Assembly (NCBI GenBank): GCA_027489375.1
Contig: JAIXZW010000007.1
Coordinates: 186,001 to 250,000, forward strand
From: Paracoccaceae bacterium
GTDB taxonomy: Bacteria; Pseudomonadota; Alphaproteobacteria; Rhodobacterales; Rhodobacteraceae
Direction: 5' to 3'
Length of the DNA: 64,000 nucleotides
The notes below the pieces were generated by a model. The model searched no databases and had not been told where the DNA came from. It was given only the letters and a program-made list of their open reading frames with translations. This document shows, one piece after another, positions 45,091 through 53,623 of the stretch; position 1 is the stretch's first letter; each line of letters begins with the position of its first letter. Made by a program: the position numbers and the translations under genes.

Positions 45091-46223
45091 CCCGTCGCTC
45101 CCAACCGCTGCCTGCGGGCAAAGCCCATGATCGCCGCCGCAATCCGCTCCAGCGGAAGGGTCTGCACCGCGCTGCCCATCTCGACCGCCTCGCGCGGCAT
45201 GCCGTAGACGACGCAGCTTGCCTCGTCCTGCGCGATGGTGGGAGCACCCATCGCCTTCATCTCGCCCATGCAGCGCGCGCCGTCGTCGCCCATGCCGGTC
45301 AGGATGATGCCCATCGCATTGGCCCCCGCCTGCACCGCCGCCGACCGGAACAGAACATCGACCGACGGGCGATGGCGGCTCACCTGCGCGCCGCCGACCA
45401 CATGGGCGCGGTAGCTTTGGCCCACACGTCGCAGCATCAGATGGCTGTCCCCCTGCGCGATCACCACGTTTCCCTGCGTCAGCACGGCGCCCTCGCTCGC
45501 CTCCACGATGTTCACCGCGCAAAGCGAATTCAGGCGTTTGGCAAAGGCCGCGGTGAATCCCGGCGGCATGTGCTGCACGATGGCGATGGCGGGCGCATCG
45601 GGCGGCAGCATCTCGAGCAGCACCCGCAACGCCTCGGTCCCGCCGGTCGACGCGCCGATGCAGACGATCGGCTCGGTCTTCGGCACCGCCCGCCCGATCA
45701 CCGGCGGCGGCAGGATCTCGTCCGCCGTCAGCTTCGGCCCGGGCGGGGCCATGCGCACCTGCGCGGGTCGCTGCGGCCTGCGGCCCAGACGGCTCTGCAC
45801 CGCCGCATGGATCGCGTCGCAGATGCGCACCGTCGCCTCCTGCCGCGACATCTCGTCCTTCGGCGAGGGTTTGAGGATCACCTCCACCGCCCCCGCCTCC
45901 AGCGCCTCGAAGCTCTTTTCCGATCCGAATTCCGTATGGCTCGAACAGACCACCACCGGCATCGGCCGCTGCTCCATGATCCGCTTGAGGAACGTGATCC
46001 CGTCCATCCCCGGCAATTCGAGGTCGAGCAGGATCACATCCGGCAATTCCGCCTTCATCAGCCGAACGGCGGCAAAGGCATCTCCCGCCGCGCCCATGAC
46101 ACACAGCCCCGCATCGCCCTCCACGATCTTGCGCAGCATGGTGCGGGCCGATGTGGAATCGTCCACGATCAGCACCTTGATCTTCTGCTCTGCGCGGGGA
46201 TTTGGACGCGGGGATGTCAACAT
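45087..46223 (-). CDS. cheB: protein-glutamate methylesterase CheB
   Basis: This 378-residue enzyme removes methyl groups from (and deamidates) chemoreceptors. The receiver domain (about 14-135) has Asp67 in VILLDLELPGMDG. The methylesterase domain (about 185-378) has Ser in CIGASTGGTEAL, His in IVQHMPPGFTAAF and Asp in GMGDDGA. It starts three bases after the cheR stop and overlaps the next gene. Confidence 0.96.
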   Translation of the reverse strand: MLTSPRPNPRAEQKIKVLIVDDSTSARTMLRKIVEGDAGLCVMGAAGDAFAAVRLMKAELPDVILLDLELPGMDGITFLKRIMEQRPMPVVVCSSHTEFGSEKSFEALEAGAVEVILKPSPKDEMSRQEATVRICDAIHAAVQSRLGRRPQRPAQVRMAPPGPKLTADEILPPPVIGRAVPKTEPIVCIGASTGGTEALRVLLEMLPPDAPAIAIVQHMPPGFTAAFAKRLNSLCAVNIVEASEGAVLTQGNVVIAQGDSHLMLRRVGQSYRAHVVGGAQVSRHRPSVDVLFRSAAVQAGANAMGIILTGMGDDGARCMGEMKAMGAPTIAQDEASCVVYGMPREAVEMGSAVQTLPLERIAAAIMGFARRQRLGATG

Positions 46224-46226
46224 GTC

Positions 46227-47084
46227 TCAGACCTTCTGGAAAATCGTCGGCCGCACCTGCTTCAGCCCATCCATGCGCACGACCATGCTTTCGGCATGGC
46301 CCACGACCAGATAGCCGCCCGGTGCGACATGGTTCGCAAGCCGCGCAACGACCCGCTCCTGATCCACCTGATCGAAATAGATCAGCACGTTGCGCAGGAA
46401 GATCAGATCGACATCGCGGTCGACCGGATAGGTCTCGTCCATCAGGTTCAGATGGCGGAAGCGCACATGCCGCCGCAACTCCGGCACCACCCGCACCTTG
46501 CCCGCCACGCTCGGATGGCGCGAGGACAGGAAGTACCGCTTCACCAGTTCCGGCGGCACGGTGGACAACTGGTCCGAGGAATAGACGGCCTCCGCCCCCC
46601 GCTCCAGCATCCGCTGGGAAATGTCCGTCCCCAGCACCGCAAAGTCAAAGGTCGTCCCCCGCCGCTGCGCCTCGGCGAGGACCATTGCCGAGGTATAGGC
46701 CTCCGCCCCTTCCGACGCGGCCGCGCTCCACAGCTTGAACCGCGGCTTGCGCCCCGCCTTCGGCCCCGACCGCGCCGCCGCAAGACGGTTGGGCAGGGCT
46801 TCGTTGGCAAGGAAATCGAAATGGTCGCTCTCGCGGAAGAAACTCGTCGTATTCGTCGTGATCAGGTCGATCACGATCCGCAACTCCTCTTCCATCCCCT
46901 GCCCGTCCAGAAGCTGGTGCAGATAGGCTTCGGTATCGGGCAGACCAAAGGCGATCACGCGCTTGCGCAAACGCTGTTCGATCATCACGACCTTGCTCTG
47001 CGGCAGGCTGATGCCGGTCAGGGACCGGATCAACTCGCGGAAGCGGTCACTGTAGTTGGTGCCGCCGGCTGACATCACATTCAT
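46227..47084 (-). CDS. cheR: chemoreceptor methyltransferase CheR
   Basis: About 285 residues; it transfers methyl from SAM to receptor glutamates. An N-terminal helical domain (YSDRFRELIRSLTGISL, then MIEQRLRKRV) is followed by the SAM domain with LWSAAASEGAEAYTSAMVL and DLIFLRNVLIYFD. No C-terminal pentapeptide-binding insertion is noted beyond the usual. The start is ATG at 47084; a GTG one codon upstream is possible. Confidence 0.95.
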   Translation of the reverse strand: MNVMSAGGTNYSDRFRELIRSLTGISLPQSKVVMIEQRLRKRVIAFGLPDTEAYLHQLLDGQGMEEELRIVIDLITTNTTSFFRESDHFDFLANEALPNRLAAARSGPKAGRKPRFKLWSAAASEGAEAYTSAMVLAEAQRRGTTFDFAVLGTDISQRMLERGAEAVYSSDQLSTVPPELVKRYFLSSRHPSVAGKVRVVPELRRHVRFRHLNLMDETYPVDRDVDLIFLRNVLIYFDQVDQERVVARLANHVAPGGYLVVGHAESMVVRMDGLKQVRPTIFQKV

Positions 47085-47099
47085 CACACTCGTCCCACA

Positions 47100-47612
47100 T
47101 CAGGCCGCAACCTGCATCTCCGACAGGTCGACCCGCTCGAACAACCGGTCAAGGTCGAGCACGCTCACCACGTCGCCCTTCAACCGCCCGATCCCTGCGA
47201 TGGCACTGCCCGACCAGCGCAGCAGTTCCGCTTCGGCCAGGGGCCGGATCGACGGCTCGTCCAACTGCGTCACCTCGATCACGCGGTCGGTCTTGACCCC
47301 GATGATCGCACGGCCCCCCGCATGCGCCACCCAGACGACGAGGATGCGGGTCTGCCCCGTATCCTCGCCCGCCGGACGGCCGAGCAGGCGGCGCAGGTCG
47401 ACCACGGGGATATTCGCCCCCCGAAGGTCGATGATCCCCAAAAGATACTCCGGCGCATTCGGCATCACCGCCACGGGCCGCAGGTCCAGAATCTCCTGAA
47501 CACGGCTCACCTCCACCGCATAAAGCGCGGCATCGGCGATGAAGGTCACGACATCTCCCATCGCAGCGCCCCGGTCGTCGGGGGCGCCGCTGCCTTCCAC
47601 GGGTCCGGCCAT
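47100..47612 (-). CDS. cheW: chemotaxis coupling protein CheW (second copy)
   Basis: This 170-residue CheW links CheA to receptors. It has FIADAALYAVEVSRVQEILD at the start, GIIDLRGANIPVVDLRRLLG in the centre and GVKTDRVIEVTQLD afterwards. An N-terminal extension of about 18 residues precedes the fold. The ATG at 47612 has GGGGGCGG upstream, 10 bp after the mcp stop. It shares limited identity with the other CheW at 49333, so the two may have distinct partners. Confidence 0.93.
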   Translation of the reverse strand: MAGPVEGSGAPDDRGAAMGDVVTFIADAALYAVEVSRVQEILDLRPVAVMPNAPEYLLGIIDLRGANIPVVDLRRLLGRPAGEDTGQTRILVVWVAHAGGRAIIGVKTDRVIEVTQLDEPSIRPLAEAELLRWSGSAIAGIGRLKGDVVSVLDLDRLFERVDLSEMQVAA

Positions 47613-47622
47613 CACCGCCCCC

Positions 47623-49299
47623 TTACGCCGCGTCGCGGCGTTTGAAGTTGGCGTCGAAATCGTCGCCCTCTCCGTCAAGGTCGAAGTCGAAGCCGCCATC
47701 GCTCGAAAGCGGCTTGCGCGGTTTCGAAGGCTGCCGCGCCGCGACCGACGCCGCAGGCCGCATCCGCCCGTTGCCGATGATGACACCCGCAGCACCACCC
47801 TCTTCGATCTTGAAGAAGTCGACCGCCGCCGCCAGTGCATCCGACTGGCTCGCCAGTTCCGTGGCGCTGGACGACAGCTCTTCCGACGCGCTGGTGTTCT
47901 GCTGCGTCACCTTGTCAAGCTGCTGGATCGACATGGAAATCTGCGCCGACCCCGTCGCCAGTTCGCGGCTCGCCGCCGAAATCTCGGTCACAAGCGCGCT
48001 GGTCTTCTCGATATCCGGCACAAGGCCAAGCAGCATCTCGCCCGCGCTCGCCGCCGTCCGCACCGTGCTTGCCGACAGGGACGAGATTTCCGCAGCCGCC
48101 GTCTGGCTGCGCTCGGCCAGCTTGCGCACTTCGGCCGCCACCACCGCGAAACCGCGGCCATGCTCGCCCGCCCGCGCCGCTTCCACCGCGGCGTTCAGCG
48201 CCAGAAGGTCGGTCTGCCGCGCGATTTCCTGCACGATCATGATCCGGTCGGCGATGGTCTGCATCGCCTGCACCGCATCGGCCACGGCCTTGCCGCTGGT
48301 GCGCGCATCCTCGGCCGACTTCACCGCCATACGCTCGGTGATCTGGGCATTGTCCGCGCTTTGCTTGATGTTGGCCGACATCTCCTCGACCGAAGCCGAA
48401 GCCTCTTCCGTCGATGCCGCCTGCTCCGTCGCACCCTGCGAAAGCTGTTCCGAGGTCGCCGCCATCTGCGCCGAACCCGCCGCCACGTTGCGCACGGCCA
48501 TCGTCACATTGCCCACGACCTCGCGCAGCTTCAGGATCATCTGGTTCACGGTGTCCTGCAACTGCGCGACCTCGTCATTGCCCTTGGTCGCCATCGTGCG
48601 CCGCAGGTCGCCCGAAGCCACCGCCGTTGCCAGTTCGATGCACTGGTTCATCCGGCCCGCGATCGACATGACGACCAGCGCCGCCGAAACCGTCCCGATG
48701 GCAAGCGAAGCGACCAGAAGCGAGATCAGAAGCACGCGGGCCGAAGCATAGTCCGCATTCATCTGCGCCACGGCGGCATTCGATTCCTCGTGCACCGCAT
48801 TGCGCAGCGCCTCGATGGCGTCGTTGTTCGCCGTCTCGACCGCCAGCGCCTCGCTCAGCAGCAGGTCATTCGCTGCCGCCGTCTGCCCCGCCGCCTTCAG
48901 CTTCAGGACGCGGTCGGCCAGCGCGGCGTTCTTTTCATGCTCCACAAGATAGGCGTCGAGCAGCGGTGCCTGCTCGGCGGTCAGGTGGGCGCGCATGATC
49001 CCGACATCCTTGTCGACCTGCGCGTGATAGGTCTCGCGCTCGGCCAGCATCCGCGGCGCACGGCCCGCATCGGGCAGCGACGGTTCGACAAGGCTTTCGC
49101 GCAGGTTGATCTGCAACAGCAGTTCCTGCGTGATCAGGTCTTCGGCGGTCAGCATCCGCAGCACATCCGACTCCACCATTTCGGTGATCGAGTCATTCGC
49201 GGTCTTCAATTCATGCAGCGACATCACCGCAGACACACCGCTCAGCAGGAACACGACGCCAAAGATGGCCCCGAGTTTGGTTTTGATCGTCAATTTCAT
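47623..49299 (-). CDS. methyl-accepting chemotaxis protein
   Basis: This 558-residue transmembrane receptor has a first helix ([17 protein letters not shown]), a periplasmic four-helix-bundle-type domain (about 35-190), a second helix ([19 protein letters not shown]) and a HAMP region. A cytoplasmic signalling domain follows, with tip [18 protein letters not shown] and [18 protein letters not shown]. The tail is acidic and lacks a CheR-binding NWETF-type pentapeptide. The ATG at 49299 is chosen over a TTG six codons upstream. It is the only full receptor in this che operon. Confidence 0.94.
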   Translation of the reverse strand: MKLTIKTKLGAIFGVVFLLSGVSAVMSLHELKTANDSITEMVESDVLRMLTAEDLITQELLLQINLRESLVEPSLPDAGRAPRMLAERETYHAQVDKDVGIMRAHLTAEQAPLLDAYLVEHEKNAALADRVLKLKAAGQTAAANDLLLSEALAVETANNDAIEALRNAVHEESNAAVAQMNADYASARVLLISLLVASLAIGTVSAALVVMSIAGRMNQCIELATAVASGDLRRTMATKGNDEVAQLQDTVNQMILKLREVVGNVTMAVRNVAAGSAQMAATSEQLSQGATEQAASTEEASASVEEMSANIKQSADNAQITERMAVKSAEDARTSGKAVADAVQAMQTIADRIMIVQEIARQTDLLALNAAVEAARAGEHGRGFAVVAAEVRKLAERSQTAAAEISSLSASTVRTAASAGEMLLGLVPDIEKTSALVTEISAASRELATGSAQISMSIQQLDKVTQQNTSASEELSSSATELASQSDALAAAVDFFKIEEGGAAGVIIGNGRMRPAASVAARQPSKPRKPLSSDGGFDFDLDGEGDDFDANFKRRDAA

Positions 49300-49332
49300 C
49301 GCACTGTCACCCTTCAATGGTATCGCTGACTG

Positions 49333-49815
49333 TCACGCCGCCGCCGCTTGCGCGGTCTGGGCCGAAAAGATTGCAGGAAGATCGGGCAGCAGCACGAAGC
49401 CATCCGCCCCCTTGTAAAGCCCGATCAGATACTCGGGCGGCCAGATGCTTGCCGTGTCGGGCAAGCGCTCCATCGCGCCCGTCTCGATGGTCGCGACCTC
49501 GTAGACCGCATCCGCCTGTATGGCGACCAGCGCAGGCTCCCCGTCGAGCGGGATTTCCAGCACGAGGATGCGGCTCCGCTCGTCCGCCTCGGCATCGGGA
49601 ATGCCGAGCGCGATCTTCAGGTTCGCCAAAGGCACGACAGACCCGCGCACATTCACCACATGCGGCACGAAAGCCCCCGCGCCCGGCACCCGCGTCACGG
49701 GCAGCGGATCAAGGATCTCGCGCAGCAAATCGGCCGAAATCGCAAGCGTCTGGCTTCCCAGCGCAAGCGTCACCAAAGTGACCTGTTCCTTCTGTTGCAG
49801 CACCGCCAGTTTCAT
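49333..49815 (-). CDS. cheW: chemotaxis coupling protein CheW (first copy)
   Basis: This 160-residue protein has the CheW fold: VTLVTLALGSQTLAISADLL, then PHVVNVRGSVVPLANLKIAL and AIQADAVYEVATIE. The core is flanked by a short N-terminus and an Ala-rich tail. Its ATG overlaps the cheA stop (ATGA), so it is coupled to the kinase and is the likely main adaptor. Confidence 0.92.
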   Translation of the reverse strand: MKLAVLQQKEQVTLVTLALGSQTLAISADLLREILDPLPVTRVPGAGAFVPHVVNVRGSVVPLANLKIALGIPDAEADERSRILVLEIPLDGEPALVAIQADAVYEVATIETGAMERLPDTASIWPPEYLIGLYKGADGFVLLPDLPAIFSAQTAQAAAA

Positions 49816-51911
49816 GCCGCCACCTCTGCAAATGCCATGCCCGCAAATCCGGCCGGACCCGTTCCGCGGCCCAATCCGATCAGATGGCCCACGTCGAGGA
49901 TCAAGGCCACCGACCCGTCACCAAGGATCGTCGCCCCCGAAACCGCCCGCACACCCGCGTGCAGCTTCGACATCTGCTTGATCACCGTCTGGTTCGTGCC
50001 GACGATCCGGTCGACCACGATCCCCACGCGGTTCTCGCCCGTTGCGACGATGACCACATTCTGCTCAGCCCCCGGCTCGCCCGCGCAATCGAACAGCCCG
50101 CGCAGCCGCAGGAAGGGCACGAAGCGGCCGCGGATATCCAGAAAATCCCCCGTCCGCTTCGGCAGCGCCCGATCCGGCGGCAACGCCACGATCTCTTGCA
50201 CCATCGCCATCGGCAGGGTGTATTTCTCGCCCGCCACCTCGACGAGCAGCCCTTCGATGATCGCCAGCGTCAGCGGCAGCCGCAGTGTCACACTCGTCCC
50301 CGACCCGAGCGTCGATTCGATCTCGATCGCCCCGCGCAGGCTTTCGATGGTGCGCCGCACCACATCCATGCCGACGCCTCGGCCCGAAAGCTCCGTCACC
50401 TCGGTCGCTGTCGAAAAACCCGGCTCGAAGACCAGCGCGAAGACCTGCGCCTCGGTCAGCACGGCATCGGGCGCGATGATCCCTTGCGCCACCGCCTTGG
50501 CGCGGATGCGCGCGGGGTCCATTCCCCGCCCGTCGTCGCGCACGCGGATCAGCACCTCGGCCCCCGCATGTTCGGCGGACAACTCGATCATCCCCGTCTG
50601 GGGCTTGCCGCTGGACTGCCGCTCCTCCGCCGTCTCCATCCCGTGGTCGATGGCGTTGCGCAGCACATGCACCAGCGGATCGGCCAGCTTTTCGATCACC
50701 GTCTTGTCAAGCTCGGTATCCTCGCCCTGCACGTTGAAGCTGACGGGCTTGCCCAGATTGTCCGACAGGCCCGAAATCAGCCGCCGGAAGCGCCCGACCA
50801 GCGACCGCATCGGCACCATCCGCATCGTCATCGTCGCATCGCGCAGCCCCGCCGCCAGCCGTGTGATCTGCTCGGCGGTGGACATCAGCGCCGGATCACG
50901 GCTCTGCCGCGCCAGTTCCGTCAGCCGCGCCTCGACGATCACCAACTCGCCTACCGCATCCATCAGCGCATCCAGCCGCTCCGCCGGAACGCGGATCGTC
51001 GCAGCCGCCGCAACCACCGCCGGACCCTCGGCCACAGCGGAAGCGACAGCCTGCAGCACGGACGCCGCCTGCACCGGCGTCGCCGCCACCTGTGCCAAAG
51101 GCCCGGCACCTGCGGGCGCGGCAACCGCCCCGCCCCCCGCCCCAGCCCCCGCCCCAGCCTCCTCGCCAGCCTCCTCGCCGGCCCCCTCGCCGAGTTCGAA
51201 GGCGAAGCCCTCCCCCTCGGGCAAGGCGCGGACCAGCTTCCATTCGGCATCGGTGAACAGGAACACGTCCTCCACCTGCGCCTCGGTCACGGCGGCGGGC
51301 AGGCGCATGCGCCAGACGATATGGCACTGGTCCGGTTCCAGCAGGTCAAGCGGCGGCACATCCGCCAGATCGGCCACGATCCCCTCGGCCCCCATCGCCC
51401 GCAATTCGGCCAGCACCACCTCGGGCCGCGCACCAAGGCCAAGTGCCTCGCCCAACAGGCGGAACTCCAGCAAAGCCGGCCCCGTCACCAAGGGCGTCAC
51501 CAAGGGCGTCGCCACGGGCACCGCCGCCGCAGGCTCCGCCGTCCCTTCGGCCAAGGCACCAAGCCCCGCAAGGATCGCATCGCGCCGCCCCTCGGGATCG
51601 GCCACACCATCGACCAGCCCCGGAATCTCGTCCCGCGCCGCCAGCGCCAGCCGGATCAACTCGGCGCTCACCGGCACCTCGCCGCCGCGCACGCGGTCGA
51701 ACAGCGTTTCGAAACGGTGGATGAACGCCGCAAGCTCGACAAAGCCGAACATCGCCCCGCTGCCCTTGACCGTATGCAGGTCGCGGAACACCTGATTGAC
51801 CAGCCCCATATCCTGCGGCGCCGCCTTCAGATCAAGCAGCCCGCGCTCCAGACTGTCCAACAGATCGCGCAATTCCTCGCGGAACACGCCCGCCAATTCG
51901 TCATCTACCAT
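49812..51911 (-). CDS. cheA: chemotaxis histidine kinase CheA
   Basis: 699 residues. P1 (1-105) has His46 in DLHTVKGSGAMFGF, the autophosphorylation site. A middle region with an Ala/Gly/Glu linker (about 245-265) replaces or shortens P2. P3 dimerisation helices follow. P4 has VLRNAIDHGMETAEERQ, VRDDGRGMDP and GRGVGMDVVRR for ATP binding. P5 at the C-terminus is the CheW-like regulatory domain. It phosphorylates CheY and CheB. Its ATG shares a base with the cheY stop. Confidence 0.96.
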   Translation of the reverse strand: MVDDELAGVFREELRDLLDSLERGLLDLKAAPQDMGLVNQVFRDLHTVKGSGAMFGFVELAAFIHRFETLFDRVRGGEVPVSAELIRLALAARDEIPGLVDGVADPEGRRDAILAGLGALAEGTAEPAAAVPVATPLVTPLVTGPALLEFRLLGEALGLGARPEVVLAELRAMGAEGIVADLADVPPLDLLEPDQCHIVWRMRLPAAVTEAQVEDVFLFTDAEWKLVRALPEGEGFAFELGEGAGEEAGEEAGAGAGAGGGAVAAPAGAGPLAQVAATPVQAASVLQAVASAVAEGPAVVAAAATIRVPAERLDALMDAVGELVIVEARLTELARQSRDPALMSTAEQITRLAAGLRDATMTMRMVPMRSLVGRFRRLISGLSDNLGKPVSFNVQGEDTELDKTVIEKLADPLVHVLRNAIDHGMETAEERQSSGKPQTGMIELSAEHAGAEVLIRVRDDGRGMDPARIRAKAVAQGIIAPDAVLTEAQVFALVFEPGFSTATEVTELSGRGVGMDVVRRTIESLRGAIEIESTLGSGTSVTLRLPLTLAIIEGLLVEVAGEKYTLPMAMVQEIVALPPDRALPKRTGDFLDIRGRFVPFLRLRGLFDCAGEPGAEQNVVIVATGENRVGIVVDRIVGTNQTVIKQMSKLHAGVRAVSGATILGDGSVALILDVGHLIGLGRGTGPAGFAGMAFAEVAA

Positions 51912-52276
51912 TACCCGAGTACCTTCTTGATGACCGCCAGAAGCTTGTCCTGCGTAAAGGGCTTGAGCATCCAGCCCAGCGCCCCCGCCTCGCGCGCCTG
52001 CGCCTTGAGTCCCTCTTCCCCGTCCGTCGACAGCACGACGATGGGCACGCCCCGCCCCATCGGATGCGCCCGCAGCGCACGGATCATGCCCAGACCGTCA
52101 AGGTTCGGCATGTTCTGGTCGGTGATGATCGCATCGACGCCGCCGGCCGTGGCCTTGTCCAGACCGTCCTGCCCGTCGACAGCCTCGATCACGCGATAGC
52201 CCGCCTCTTGCAGCGTCATCGCGATCATCCGCCGGATCGACGGGCTGTCATCCACCGTCAGGATTGTCTTGGTCAT
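51911..52276 (-). CDS. cheY: chemotaxis response regulator CheY
   Basis: This 121-residue single receiver domain has the acidic pair Asp9-Asp10, the acceptor Asp53 in AIITDQNMPNLDG, Thr/Ser in VVLSTDGEEG and the conserved Lys in WMLKPFTQ. It is the output of the operon's CheA; whether it acts on the flagellar motor or another target cannot be told. It overlaps STAS (ATGA) and cheA (TAATG). Confidence 0.95.
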   Translation of the reverse strand: MTKTILTVDDSPSIRRMIAMTLQEAGYRVIEAVDGQDGLDKATAGGVDAIITDQNMPNLDGLGMIRALRAHPMGRGVPIVVLSTDGEEGLKAQAREAGALGWMLKPFTQDKLLAVIKKVLG

Positions 52277-52572
52277 CTCTGTCCCCCGTTGAAATCTTGC
52301 GCAGGCAAGGGCAGGCCCAGACGCGGCAGGGCCAGCGCCCGTGCCGCCTCGGCGACGGCGCAGCCTTCGGGCAGGGCCAGATGCAACCTGCGCCCTGTGC
52401 GGTCGGCCAGATGGCCCGCCGAAACGATCACCTGCAGAATTCCTGCATCGACCTGCGACACCCCGCCCAGATCGAGCGTCACGTCACCAAGGTCCAGCGC
52501 CCCGCACAGGTCGGCCGCCAGATCGCGTGCATCCGCCTGCCGCAGAATGCCGGTCTTCGCGATGGTCTTCAT
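52273..52572 (-). CDS. STAS domain protein
   Basis: This 99-residue STAS fold has GDVTLDLGGVSQVDAGILQV near the centre, where anti-sigma antagonists carry DLSxVxxxDSxG. The usual phospho-Ser position is Ala or Gly here, so phosphorylation control is doubtful. It is the first gene of the che operon and is coupled to cheY. STAS proteins head several alphaproteobacterial che clusters; the role is unknown. Confidence 0.82.
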   Translation of the reverse strand: MKTIAKTGILRQADARDLAADLCGALDLGDVTLDLGGVSQVDAGILQVIVSAGHLADRTGRRLHLALPEGCAVAEAARALALPRLGLPLPAQDFNGGQR

Positions 52573-52732
52573 TGCAAAACATGCCCCCGCCTAAATCGTC
52601 GCGCACGAACCGCGCCGGTAAGGCAGGGCTGCGACATCTGCTCAAACGGCGCGTTTCGTCAGGCTGTTAGGGGCAAAAGCGCATTAACAAATAAAAATGC
52701 CGCCCCCCGAAGGGCGCGGCAATCGCAGGACA

Positions 52733-52764
52733 GGCAGGGACCGGCAAGCGGTGCGGTCCCTGCC
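52733..52764. other. strong hairpin between the adhesin and che operons
   Basis: GGCAGGGACCG (52733-52743) pairs with CGGTCCCTGCC (52754-52764) over 11 bp. A second hairpin AAGCGC/GCGCTT lies at 52775-52792. Both follow the 3' end of the leftward adhesin genes. There is no U-run, so it may be a Rho-type or processing site, or partial attenuation between the two operons. Confidence 0.55.
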
Positions 52765-52806
52765 ATGAAACCCCAAGCGCGGAATCTGCGCTTCGGATCA
52801 AAGCTC

Positions 52807-53514
52807 TTACTGCGAGCCGACGAGCGAGTTCACAAGGTTCGAACCGACCTCGGTCGCCGTGCCCATCTGGCCCGAGATCGTCGCCGTCATAGCGCCCGAA
52901 CCCAGGGCACCGATGGCGGTGGTGCCGATGTTGCCAACCGTGGTGTTCACGTCGGCGAGGGCCAGGTTGACCGAACCGTCGATGTAGCCCGAGTTGACCG
53001 AGATGTTCTGCATCGCGACCGGGTTCATGATGGCGCCGTACTGCTCAGCCGACATGCCGGCCGAGGTGCTCAGACCTTCCGAGGTCGACGAAGCCTTGGC
53101 CAGCAGGCCCGAAGCGTCGAAGGTCGCGGTCATGTTGCCCGACTGCAGAGCGCCGATGGCGGTCGTCGACAGGTTGCCGAGTTCCAGCGTCAGCGGGTTC
53201 AGCACGTTGAGCAGCGAAGCCGGAACGTCCGAACCGTAAACGCTCGAGTTCACCTGGCTGTAAGAGCCGAAGCCGTTCGGCCCAGCGAGCGAGTCGATGA
53301 TGGTGGTGAAATCGCCCATGTTGCGGGTCGTGTCGATGTCGATGTAGCCGTCGACTTCGTTCAGGTTCTGCGCAACGTTCGACAGGCTCGCCGACAGGCT
53401 GTCAGCGTCCAGCAGGATATTGTCGAGCAGCGAGGACGAGGTTTCCTGGGCGAAAGCCGAACCGCCAAAGGCGACTGCGGCCACGAAGGCGGTGGTGGAA
53501 AGAAACTTTTGCAT
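52807..53514 (-). CDS. secreted repeat protein, HfaD/curlin-like candidate
   Basis: This 235-residue protein has a clear signal peptide (MQKFLSTTAFVAAVAFGGSA, cleavage after AFA). The mature part is poor in charged residues and rich in Gly, Ser, Asn and Thr. Two copies of a motif are visible: GNLSTTAIGALQSGNMTATF (about 113-132) and GNIGTTAIGALGSGAMTATI (about 194-213). The neighbouring HfaA-like protein carries a similar stretch (SYAVGALNTGTTNI). It lies downstream of a CsgG-type secretion lipoprotein, the position taken by hfaD in Caulobacter. Length and sequence are too far from known HfaD to be sure. Confidence 0.6.
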   Translation of the reverse strand: MQKFLSTTAFVAAVAFGGSAFAQETSSSLLDNILLDADSLSASLSNVAQNLNEVDGYIDIDTTRNMGDFTTIIDSLAGPNGFGSYSQVNSSVYGSDVPASLLNVLNPLTLELGNLSTTAIGALQSGNMTATFDASGLLAKASSTSEGLSTSAGMSAEQYGAIMNPVAMQNISVNSGYIDGSVNLALADVNTTVGNIGTTAIGALGSGAMTATISGQMGTATEVGSNLVNSLVGSQ

Positions 53515-53623
53515 CTGTTGTCTTCCTGTATCGCGCCCCTGCCCCCCGCAGGTCCGCTATTGTTATGGGGGCAATGGGGGCCCCATCCTGCCGGATCGCT
53601 CCGGCCTGATCGTGTCTTTCGCC

